Shown one piece after another: positions 8,667 to 18,465 of a stretch of DNA of 64,000 nt. The notes below the pieces were generated by a model. That model searched no databases and was not told where the DNA came from. It was given only the letters and a program-made list of their open reading frames with translations. How positions within the stretch are numbered: position 1 is the stretch's first letter; every line of letters begins with the position of its first letter. Source of the stretch: Corynebacterium uropygiale (GTDB lineage: Bacteria > Actinomycetota > Actinomycetes > Mycobacteriales > Mycobacteriaceae); NCBI RefSeq assembly GCF_021568315.1, contig NZ_JAKGSI010000001.1, positions 124,001 through 188,000 of the forward strand, read 5' to 3'. Made by a program: the position numbers and the translations under genes.

Positions 8667-9683
8667 ATGAAGAAACTGATCAATGACGCGGAGCAGGTCG
8701 TCGTCGAGTCCCTGGAGGGGCTGGCGCTTGCGCACCCGGACATCATCGAGACCCACCAGGAGCCGCTCATCGTGACGCGCAGCGCCGGCACGGTGAAGGA
8801 GCGCGGCCGGGTGGGGCTCATTTCGGGTGGTGGCTCGGGGCATGAGCCTCTGCACGCGGGCTTCGTCGGGCGGGGGATGCTCGACGCCGCGGTGCCCGGC
8901 CCCGTGTTCACCTCGCCCACCCCGGACCCGATCATGGCCGCCACCTCCTTCGCGGATCAGGGGGCTGGGGTGGTGTACATCGTGAAGAATTACACGGGCG
9001 ACGTGCTCAACTTCGATACCGCGGCGGAGCTCGCAGAGATGGAGGACATCGAGGTGGAGCAGGTGCTCGTCGATGATGACGTGGCCGTGGAGGATTCCAC
9101 CTTCACTGCGGGGCGCCGCGGGGTGGCCGGCACGGTGCTCGTGGAGAAGGTCGCGGGTGCCTCCGCCGAGCGCGGCGATGACCTCCAGACGGTGGCGCGC
9201 CTCGCGCGGACTGCCGCGAAGAACGTCCGCTCCATGGGCGTGGCGCTCAGCGCCTGCACCGTCCCCCACGTGGGCAAACCCTCTTTCGAGCTGGGGGAGA
9301 ATGAGGTTGAGTGTGGCGTCGGCATCCACGGGGAGCCCGGCTGCGAGCGCATCCCCATGGCCTCCGCGGATGAGATCACCGACATCCTCTTCGACCGCGT
9401 GGCCCAGGATCTGGGCCTTCGCGCCGGGGAGAGCGTGGTGGCGCTGGTGAACGGGATGGGCGGCACGCCCTCCTCGGAGCTCTATATTGTGTACCGACGC
9501 GTGGCCCAGCGCCTCGCTGAGCTGGGCGTTGAGGACATCCGCCCGATGGTGGGGAACTACGTCACCAGCCTCGAGATGCGCGGTGTCTCCGTGACGCTCA
9601 TGCGGCTCGACGAGGAGCTGGCGGAACTCATCGACGCGCCCGCCCACACGATTGCGTGGACGCGAGACTCCGCCTCGTCCTAA
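8667..9683 (+). CDS. dhaK: Dihydroxyacetone kinase subunit DhaK (dihydroxyacetone-binding)
   Basis: The 338-residue protein is DhaK, which binds dihydroxyacetone as a covalent hemiaminal on a His and presents it to DhaL-ADP for phosphorylation. The motif GLISGGGSGHEPLHAGFVG holds the first active-site His. GVGIHGEPG in the second half carries the substrate-binding His. AACTPHVGKP-like and GLxxGESVVALVNGMGG segments complete the fold. The length is normal. GGAGGAG lies 5-6 nt before the ATG. It is the first gene of dhaK-dhaL-dhaM, and the product feeds dihydroxyacetone phosphate into glycolysis in the cytoplasm. Confidence 0.96.
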   Translation: MKKLINDAEQVVVESLEGLALAHPDIIETHQEPLIVTRSAGTVKERGRVGLISGGGSGHEPLHAGFVGRGMLDAAVPGPVFTSPTPDPIMAATSFADQGAGVVYIVKNYTGDVLNFDTAAELAEMEDIEVEQVLVDDDVAVEDSTFTAGRRGVAGTVLVEKVAGASAERGDDLQTVARLARTAAKNVRSMGVALSACTVPHVGKPSFELGENEVECGVGIHGEPGCERIPMASADEITDILFDRVAQDLGLRAGESVVALVNGMGGTPSSELYIVYRRVAQRLAELGVEDIRPMVGNYVTSLEMRGVSVTLMRLDEELAELIDAPAHTIAWTRDSASS

Positions 9684-9749
9684 CGTGAACGGTGTATGAC
9701 CCTGCGAACCGGCCGGCGCCGCTGGCCGGAGGAGAGGAGACGAGTGTCC

Positions 9750-10409
9750 ATGGCAGACACGCTCGGCGTGGAATGGGCCACGCGTTGGATTGAGGGGTGC
9801 GCCGCGGCCGCGGCGGAGCACCGTGATGAGCTCATTGACCTCGACCGGGAGATCGGCGACGCCGACCACGGCGAGAATGTGGACCGCGGCTTCCGGAAGG
9901 TCACGGAGGCCCTCGGTGCGCAGGCGCCGGGGAGCGTCGATGAGCTGCTGAAACTGGTGGCCAAGACGCTCATCTCCACGGTGGGCGGGGCATCCGGCCC
10001 GCTGCTGGGCACGGCGTTCCTCCGGGCCTCGAAGGCCGCGAAGGCGGCGGAGTCCGGGGAGCTAGGCGCTGGCGATGCGGCCGCGCTCATCGAGGCGGCC
10101 CTCGAGGGGATCCAGTCCCGCGGCCACGCCGAGGAGGGGGAGAAGACCATGGTGGACACGTGGGCGCCCGCCGCCCGCGCCGCCCGCGAGGCCGCCGATG
10201 GGGGCGCCTCCCCGGCTGAGGTCCTCCGCGCCGCAGCGGAAGCCGCCGCCCAGGGCGCCGAGGCCACCATCCCCCTCAAAGCCACCAAGGGCCGCGCCTC
10301 CTACCTGGGCGAACGCTCGGTGGGGCACAAGGATCCGGGGGCGACCTCCTCGGCCTACTTCCTCGCCGCGGCTGCCGCGGCCGCCGACGCCGCGAAGGGA
10401 GGCGAATAA
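9750..10409 (+). CDS. dhaL: Dihydroxyacetone kinase subunit DhaL (ADP-binding)
   Basis: The product has 219 residues. DhaL holds ADP permanently and passes phosphate from DhaM to dihydroxyacetone on DhaK. The signature LIDLDREIGDADHGENVDRGF (about residues 27-47) contains the aspartates that bind two Mg ions. STVGGASGPLLGTAFLRAS and KATKGRASYLGERSVGHKDPGATS are the other nucleotide-site blocks. The ATG at 9750 was chosen; a GTG two codons earlier (9744) is equally well placed behind GGAGGAGAGGAG. The gene ends 2 nt before dhaM. Confidence 0.95.
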   Translation: MADTLGVEWATRWIEGCAAAAAEHRDELIDLDREIGDADHGENVDRGFRKVTEALGAQAPGSVDELLKLVAKTLISTVGGASGPLLGTAFLRASKAAKAAESGELGAGDAAALIEAALEGIQSRGHAEEGEKTMVDTWAPAARAAREAADGGASPAEVLRAAAEAAAQGAEATIPLKATKGRASYLGERSVGHKDPGATSSAYFLAAAAAAADAAKGGE

Positions 10410-10411
10410 CC

Positions 10412-10790
10412 ATGCCGCAGGTGGGTATTGTCCTGGTCTCTCACTCGGCGAAGCTCGCCGAGGGGCTCGCGGAACTCGCCCAGCAGATGGCCCATGACGT
10501 GCGCATTCTCCCGGCCGGCGGCTTGGAGGACGGCGGCATTGGCACTTCCTATGACCTCATCGAGAAGGCCGTCCAGAGCCTCCTCGATGATGGCCTTCAC
10601 GTCGCCATCTTCACGGACTTGGGCTCCGCGACCATGACGGTGAACACCCTGCTCGACATGCTCGACGACGAGCCGGTGCGTTTCATCGACGCGCCGCTGG
10701 TGGAGGCGGCAATCGGCGGGGCGGTGGTGGCCCAGCAGGGCCGCGACCTTGATGCCGTCGAGAAGGAGGCGCAGCGGGCGATCGCGCTCT

Positions 10791-10810
<20 letters not shown>
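10412..10810 (+). CDS. dhaM: Dihydroxyacetone kinase phosphotransfer subunit DhaM (EIIA-Man type)
   Basis: This 132-residue single-domain protein resembles EIIA of the mannose class. GIVLVSHSAKLAEGLAEL carries the phosphorylated His (H11), and TDLGSATMTVNT and APLVEAAIGGAVVA complete the fold. There is no HPr or EI domain, unlike the E. coli form, so it must be phosphorylated by a separate HPr encoded elsewhere. That links dihydroxyacetone use to phosphoenolpyruvate through the PTS. It is the last gene of dhaKLM, and its 3' end overlaps the convergent hypothetical gene by 20 bp. Confidence 0.93.
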
Positions 10811-13021
<2,211 letters not shown>

Positions 13022-13149
13022 ACTGCCCCCGAACCTAACACGCGCGGCGGGCGTCGGCGAGGGGAGGGACGGGGAGGGACGGAGAAGGACGCGCGCCCGC
13101 GGCCGCCACCCCGCGCCGCCCGCGCCCCCACGCGGGTAGAGTCCTTGGC

Positions 13150-14370
13150 ATGCGTCGCATTCCTGTTCTTCGTGAGCGTCCAGACTGGGAAAAGATCATC
13201 GCCGAAGAGAATTTGGTGTATGACCTCTACGATGAGGACGACAAGGAGCATTATTGGAATGAGAACTTCGTGTACTGCTTCTCACAGTTGGAACACTCGG
13301 ACATTGTGCAGCAGGTGGAGGAGCTCCACCGCCTGTGCATTGACGCGATTGATGACATCGCGGCCGGCACCTACGGCCACCTGGGTCTGCCGGCGCCGAT
13401 GTTCCGCCTGGCCCGGGACAGTTGGAGCGCGCACCGGGAGAACCCGGAGGCGGAGATGGACCTGTATGGGCGTTTTGATGTGATCCGCGATGCGGAGAAC
13501 GGCGCCGTGAAGTTGCTGGAGTACAACGCGGATACGCCGACGTCCCTCGTCGAGTCCGCGGTGTGCCAGGATACGCACTTTCTTTTTCACTTTGGGGATG
13601 ATCCGCGCTTTATCCAGCCCACGCGCCTGGGTGATGCGCTCATTGATCGCTGGGAGGAGATCCGCCTGGCCCGCACGGGGCGCTTCGGCTACGTGGATAA
13701 CACGCTGTATTGCGCGTGCGTCCGCGATGATGAGTACGGCGAGGATGAGGTGAGCACCAAGCTCATCCAGCACACGGCGCAGATGGCCGGCTGGCGCACG
13801 CATTTCATGCGCATGGAGGACATCGTTTTTGATACGGAGCTGCGCCGCTTCGAGGACCAGGAGGGCTACCCGATCCAGAGCATCTTCAAGCTCTACCCGT
13901 GGGAGGACATCGGCCTCGACGAGTTCGCGGACTACACCATCGAGACGTACCCCAGCACCGCGTGGTTCGAGCCCGCGTGGAAGATGTTCCTCTCCACCAA
14001 GCATCTCCTCGCGATCCTCTGGCACCGCAACCCGGGCCACCCGAACCTCGTCCCCGCCTACGTGGGCAGCCCCCAGGATCTGCGCCATTATGTGCGCAAG
14101 CCGATCTTCGGCCGCGAGGGCGCGGGCATTGAAATTGTCGACGACGGCCACCGCGTCGCCGGCGATCCCGAGGATTGGGATGCATCCGAGTGCGTGTTCC
14201 AGGAGTTCATTGACACAAAGGACGTCTTCGGCGGCACGGCGAACTTCCACCCGGTGATCGGCGCGTGGATCGTGGGCGGGAAATTTGCGGGCTATAGCAT
14301 CCGTGAATCCGATGGGCTCATCACCGATGATTCCGCCCGTTTCACTCCAGCTATTGTCGAGCAGTTCTAG
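13150..14370 (+). CDS. Glutathionylspermidine synthase-like ATP-grasp protein (YgiC/YjfC type)
   Basis: The 406-residue protein belongs to the GSP-synthase C-terminal-like ATP-grasp family, as E. coli YgiC and YjfC do. Visible landmarks are GRFDVIRDAENGAVKLLEYNADTPTSLVES (about 110-140), KLYPWEDIG (about 250), NPGHPNLVPAY and the ATP-grasp block RKPIFGREGAGIEIV (about 318-332), with ECVFQEFID and GAWIVGGKFAGYSIRESDGLIT at the end. The family forms amide bonds, but the substrates of YgiC-type members are not established. A TAGAGT -10 element at 13137-13142 is only 7 nt before the ATG and no Shine-Dalgarno sequence is present, so the mRNA may be leaderless. It is followed by an exported YgiB-like protein. 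Confidence 0.85.
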   Translation: MRRIPVLRERPDWEKIIAEENLVYDLYDEDDKEHYWNENFVYCFSQLEHSDIVQQVEELHRLCIDAIDDIAAGTYGHLGLPAPMFRLARDSWSAHRENPEAEMDLYGRFDVIRDAENGAVKLLEYNADTPTSLVESAVCQDTHFLFHFGDDPRFIQPTRLGDALIDRWEEIRLARTGRFGYVDNTLYCACVRDDEYGEDEVSTKLIQHTAQMAGWRTHFMRMEDIVFDTELRRFEDQEGYPIQSIFKLYPWEDIGLDEFADYTIETYPSTAWFEPAWKMFLSTKHLLAILWHRNPGHPNLVPAYVGSPQDLRHYVRKPIFGREGAGIEIVDDGHRVAGDPEDWDASECVFQEFIDTKDVFGGTANFHPVIGAWIVGGKFAGYSIRESDGLITDDSARFTPAIVEQF

Positions 14371-14389
14371 CCGGACTACCCTTGCACCT

Positions 14390-15040
14390 ATGAAGCGTCG
14401 CAAACGCCGTACCATCCTTGCCGCTGTCGGCTGTTCCGTGCTCCTGGGCGGTGCGCTCAATAACTGGTCGGACCAGGCCGAACCGCCCGCCCAGCCGGAG
14501 CCGCAAGCCGCGGAGGCCCCCGCGGCGGAGGGCAGCGTGGACGACGAGTATGTCCGGGTGTGTTACAACCCGGAGACCAAGGAGCGCGTGGAGGACGAGC
14601 AGTGCCCCCACGAAGAGGGGGACGGCGACGGCGGGGACACGGTCGTCAACAACAATAACTCAGGCGGATCGCCGCTCACCCCGCTGCTCTGGTACTACAT
14701 CGGACGGATGTCCGCGCGGGGCACGGGGCCCATCATCCCCGCCGTGGGCTCCCAGGTGGCCGACAACATGGGCTCCACCCAGAAGCCCAAGAACGGCACC
14801 ATCGTCCGCAATGTCTCGCGTGACCAGCGCTCGTTCGCCGACTCCTACCGCTCCAGCAAGGACGTCTCCTACACCGGCGACGGCAAAACCACCCGCTCCA
14901 AGTCCGAGGCGGAAAACCACCGCTCCGAGGCGCTGAAGAAGAATTCCGGCAGCTCGAACGCCGGCAAGAACCAGGACGCCGTGAAGAAGAGCGGTGGATT
15001 CGGCAAGTCCGGCGCCTCCCGGGGCGGCCACGGGGGATAG
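14390..15040 (+). CDS. Exported YgiB/DUF1190-like small protein, partner of the ATP-grasp gene
   Basis: The protein has 216 residues starting MKRRKRRTILAAVGCS, with an uncleaved anchor or signal segment at about residues 8-24. After it comes an acidic stretch with a Cys pair (VCYNPETKERVEDEQC), a short apolar block PLLWYYIGRMSARG, and a Ser/Lys/Gly-rich tail ending GGFGKSGASRGGHGG. This order (two Cys, an apolar M/G-rich centre, a Ser-rich tail with GGFG) resembles E. coli YgiB, whose gene also neighbours the ATP-grasp gene ygiC. The link is by layout and context and not by clear homology. It starts 19 nt after the ATP-grasp stop, and TACCCT 7 nt before the ATG may be a -10 element of a leaderless transcript. 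Confidence 0.65.
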   Translation: MKRRKRRTILAAVGCSVLLGGALNNWSDQAEPPAQPEPQAAEAPAAEGSVDDEYVRVCYNPETKERVEDEQCPHEEGDGDGGDTVVNNNNSGGSPLTPLLWYYIGRMSARGTGPIIPAVGSQVADNMGSTQKPKNGTIVRNVSRDQRSFADSYRSSKDVSYTGDGKTTRSKSEAENHRSEALKKNSGSSNAGKNQDAVKKSGGFGKSGASRGGHGG

Positions 15041-15132
15041 GGCGGCGAGCGCCAGCGGTTGCGGACTGCGCGGGGCGGGCATAGCGTCATACTTAGCCTT
15101 GCTATTCTCGACGGTAGTCAGGAGCCGACCTC

Positions 15133-15381
15133 ATGCCTTTCACCTACGCCATCGCGTGGCCCGTGCTCGTCCTCGTGTGGATCCTTGGCCCCTTCGTGGG
15201 CGGCGGAACCCCGAAGGCCTTGGAGACCCTCTACTGGGTGTTCGTGCTGCTGGCCGTGGCCTACGGCCTGGTCACGGCCGTGAAGCGGAAGAATATCCCG
15301 CTGGGAATCTGCTCAGTCATCACGCTCTTCGCGTGGCCGATTGAGCTCTACCTCATCATCTCCCTCTTCGGTTTTAACTAG
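15133..15381 (+). CDS. Small membrane protein, unknown function
   Basis: This 82-residue protein has about three hydrophobic segments (residues 4-23, 32-50 and 57-79) with short loops. No family was recognised. AGGAG lies 9 nt before the ATG and a TATTCT element lies about 25 nt upstream, so the start is well supported. It is followed closely by another small membrane protein. The context (ATP-grasp, YgiB-like and two small membrane proteins) suggests an envelope role, but this is only inference. Confidence 0.65.
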   Translation: MPFTYAIAWPVLVLVWILGPFVGGGTPKALETLYWVFVLLAVAYGLVTAVKRKNIPLGICSVITLFAWPIELYLIISLFGFN

Positions 15382-15410
15382 GGGGGGGCTGCGTGACACC
15401 GGAGGACACC

Positions 15411-15632
15411 ATGTCGCCGCTTATTCCAACGGCGCTCGACAGCGCGATGGTGATTCTGTCCCTCATTGCGGTGATTCTGGCGATTATCGCGCTGGTCTTT
15501 ATCGCGAAGGACCGCCGGAACTTTTCGAGCAGCATTTTTGCCGCCCTGTTTGTGTGCGTTGTTCCCCTCGTTGGTCCGGTGTTTTACTTCATTGTCCGAA
15601 GGGACGAGCGCCGCGGCGGGGGAGGGGGCTGA
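15411..15632 (+). CDS. Small membrane protein, PLDc_N-like
   Basis: The 73-residue protein has two hydrophobic segments with RRNFSSS between them and VVPLVGPVFYFIVRRDERR at the end, a pattern like the PLDc_N (phospholipase D-nuclease N-terminal) membrane hairpin. No catalytic domain follows. The ATG at 15411 was chosen because GGAGG lies 5 nt before it; an upstream GTG at 15393 would place that site inside the gene. An eight-base G run precedes the gene. It ends 2 bp before the stop of the convergent restriction-modification gene. Confidence 0.62.
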   Translation: MSPLIPTALDSAMVILSLIAVILAIIALVFIAKDRRNFSSSIFAALFVCVVPLVGPVFYFIVRRDERRGGGGG

Positions 15633-15634
15633 GC

Positions 15635-18406
15635 TCAGTCGTGGCCGCCTAATCCCTCCACGATCCGCACGGTCTCCATCGCGACCCGGGTCACGCGCCC
15701 GATGAGGTCCACGATGTAGCGGGGATTGCCCACCTCATCGGCCCAATCATTCGGGTCATTGACAATTCCCGACGCCTTGTCTGTCTTCACCTGATAGCGA
15801 TCAATCAGCCACGCCACCGCCGAGCGCGAACCCAGCATGTACTTGTCGGCCTCCGCCGGGATCCCTGCGATGGTCACCCGCTTGTTGTAGATCAGCGTGG
15901 TGACGTCATTGACCCGCTTACCCGTCTCCGGGTCCTTGTACTTGGCCCAGCGCATCTTCTGCACACGCCAGGTCTCACGGTCCGACTCATCGCCCTTCAC
16001 CTGGATGTCCAGCGGCCAGGGCTCGACGTCCTCATAACCCACATGCAGAGCCATGAGCTCCTTGCCGGCCCGTGCGAAACGGTCGAATCCCTCCCGCGAC
16101 TCCGGCGTCTTAATGTGCGGCAGCATCTTCTTCAGATCCGCCTTGTAGGTCTCCCGATACTCCGGGTCATGCAGCTTGCCATAGACGAAGTGGAAGATGT
16201 CATCGCCCGAAATGTCATTACCGAGCGCCTCACGATAGATCTGCTTGATGTCCTCGGTGATGTTATCGACGCGCACATAGCCCTCGACGACCTCACCAAC
16301 CTGCCCATACATGCTGGCCTCGCCGGCCTGCTGGACAGCGCCCTCGCCGAACAGGCCGCCATCGTCGGCCTCGACGGGTTGCCACGTGAAGCGGGGGAAG
16401 AACTGGCCGGTATCTAGCGTGTGGAGGTTGGGCAGCAAATCAGTCGCAATTAATCCGAAGTCATAGTGCGATGCTGATCCAGTCAGAACGTATCCGATGT
16501 TCCTGTGCAGCGGAGTCGGGAATATTGATGGGAGCTGATATATGCGATGGTTTAATTGACGATCGAAATATACGTTTTGCTTGTTAAATGGTCTGTATAG
16601 CGATTGGGTCGTATGTCCATGGTTGAGGATCTGGGCTCGGCGGTTCAAATATGAGGTTAGACTTGAGGACCATTTGATTCTATTTCCTTCAGATAATTCA
16701 GGAAGGCGCCTAAACAGGTCAGTAGGCGTTTCATTCGGCTGTATCGCAGCAAGGGCATTGTTGTAACCCTTCTTGAGTTTTTTGACCGAAGATTCAAGTT
16801 TGTCTGAAGATGACGAGTAGACCCACGCGTCTCTATTAGTTTGAAGACCTGCTGAATAGATTGAAAAGAGCTTTACTGATCCTCCCTTCTTCTCGCCGAG
16901 CACGGGCCAGGTCTCGAATTCTGGATCTCGCTGATAAAGCCAGTCGCCGTACTCGTTCGGTTGGACCTTCTTCCACTCGATGGTGCTGATGGAGTTCTTG
17001 TCGACAACGCTGAGCTTCTCCGACTTCGAAAGGTATTCGCCGATATTGTGATAGCGCAGATTGAATCCTTTTTTCGAGACATCCTTTACGCCGATAAAAA
17101 TGCTAACACCGACACGGACATCAAAAACGTTACCACCCTCACGCTTCGCTAATTCTCCAGATATACGTGAATTACCCCGAAGATTAAAAACATACATATC
17201 GCTGAAATCTTCAGCGAAAGATAGGCGTATACCGTCTCCGGTATTGCCATCGATCCATCCGTTATTTGTAACGAATCCTACTATTCCTGAATCGCCAATT
17301 CGGTCGGTCGCCCATCGGAAAGCGCGCAGATAAGAGTCGTAGAGCGAGTTCTTATTCGTCGCTGTGGATTTCGCCGCGTAGGTTTCCGCAATACGCGCGT
17401 CGAGGGTCGGGTATTTGAGGTTGGCGTTGAGATCATTCGCGCTCGTCTGTCCCGCGGAATAGGGCGGGTTGCCAATCACCACGTTGATGGGCGCGGCTTT
17501 CTGGCGTTCGATCGTCTCGTTATTCGAGGTAAAGAGCTTGAGGTCCCCGATGTCGCCGTCTTCGTGGATCTGGAAGGTGTCGGCCAGCGCGATGTTCCTA
17601 AAGGTTTCGTAGCCCGGGGCGTCCTGGCCCTCGCGCTGCGCCCGCTCGGCTTGCAGGGCGTTGTACGTCGTCTCGATGTTCGCTGCTGAGACGTAGTAGG
17701 CCAACAGCATGATCTCGGTGGCGAAGAGCTCGCTGCGGTATTTGCGTTCCAGGTCCTCGGGCCGGATCAGCCCGGACTGGAGGAGCCTGACCATGAAGGT
17801 GGAGGTTCCCGCGAAGGGGTCGAGGATGCAGGTGCCCTCGTCGGTAAGTCCGCGGCCGAAGTGGGCGCGGGAGACCTCGTCGGCGGCGCGGAGGATAAAG
17901 TCCACGATCTCCACAGGTGTATAGACAATTCCCAGGGCCTCGGCCTGCTTCTTGAAGGCTTTGCGGAAGAAGCGCTCGTAGAGGTCTTTAATCACCTGCT
18001 GTTTGCCGGATGCGCTGGTCACCGCGGCGGCGCGGGTGCGCACGGAGTCATAGAACTTCTGCAGGGTGTCGGTCTCGGATTCCAAGCGGGCATCCGAGAG
18101 CGCCGCCACCATCCGCTCCATCACCTGGGCCACCGGGTTGTTGGCCACGAAGTCATAGTCCTCAAAGAGGGCGTTGAAAACGGGCGCGGTGATGAGGTGC
18201 TGGGAGAGCATCGAGATGGCATCATCCCGGGTGATCGCGTCATTGAGATTGGCGCGAAGCCCTTCCGCGAAAGCGTCGAACTCGCGGAGAAGGGTGTCGT
18301 CCGCCCGGTCCAGCAGCGCGGAAATGCGGGTGACCTGGTTCTCGGCGATTGTGGCGACGTCGTCAGCCCAATCCTCCCAGTAGGTGCGGGTGCCCACCTT
18401 GTCCAC
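15635..18406 (-). pseudogene. Type ISP restriction-modification enzyme, C-terminal half (methyltransferase and target recognition), out of frame with N-terminal half
   Basis: These 923 residues form the N6-adenine methyltransferase and target-recognition part of a Type ISP enzyme. Methyltransferase motif I is DPFAGTSTFMVRLL and motif IV is GNPPYSAGQ. The region after motif IV, at about 16.4-17.3 kb, has visibly lower GC and is the target recognition domain; the C-terminus is conserved again. The frame is open upstream only to a TGA at 18509-18511 and has no good start: the first GTG (18406) has no ribosome site at a useful distance, and coding similarity continues upstream (EQLVLFSLEQWQEALYVRLV). 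It is therefore the second half of the gene starting at 20601, separated by an 11-base homopolymer. If the tract changes length it would be translated as part of one 1655-residue protein. The pseudogene label describes only the frame as sequenced. Confidence 0.85.
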
Positions 18407-18465
18407 CAGGCGGACGTAGAGGGCCTCCTGCCACTGCTCAAGGGAGAAGAGGACCAGTTGTTCGG

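Noticed and set aside
13050..13090. Short GGGAGGGAC-like tandem repeats before the ATP-grasp gene
   Set aside because: Only two or three imperfect units in GC-rich DNA; too short to call a repeat or operator.
15381..15388. Eight-G run between two small membrane protein genes as a phase-variation tract
   Set aside because: It lies between genes and ahead of a well-placed ribosome site; length change would not alter a frame. Noted only as context for other G tracts.
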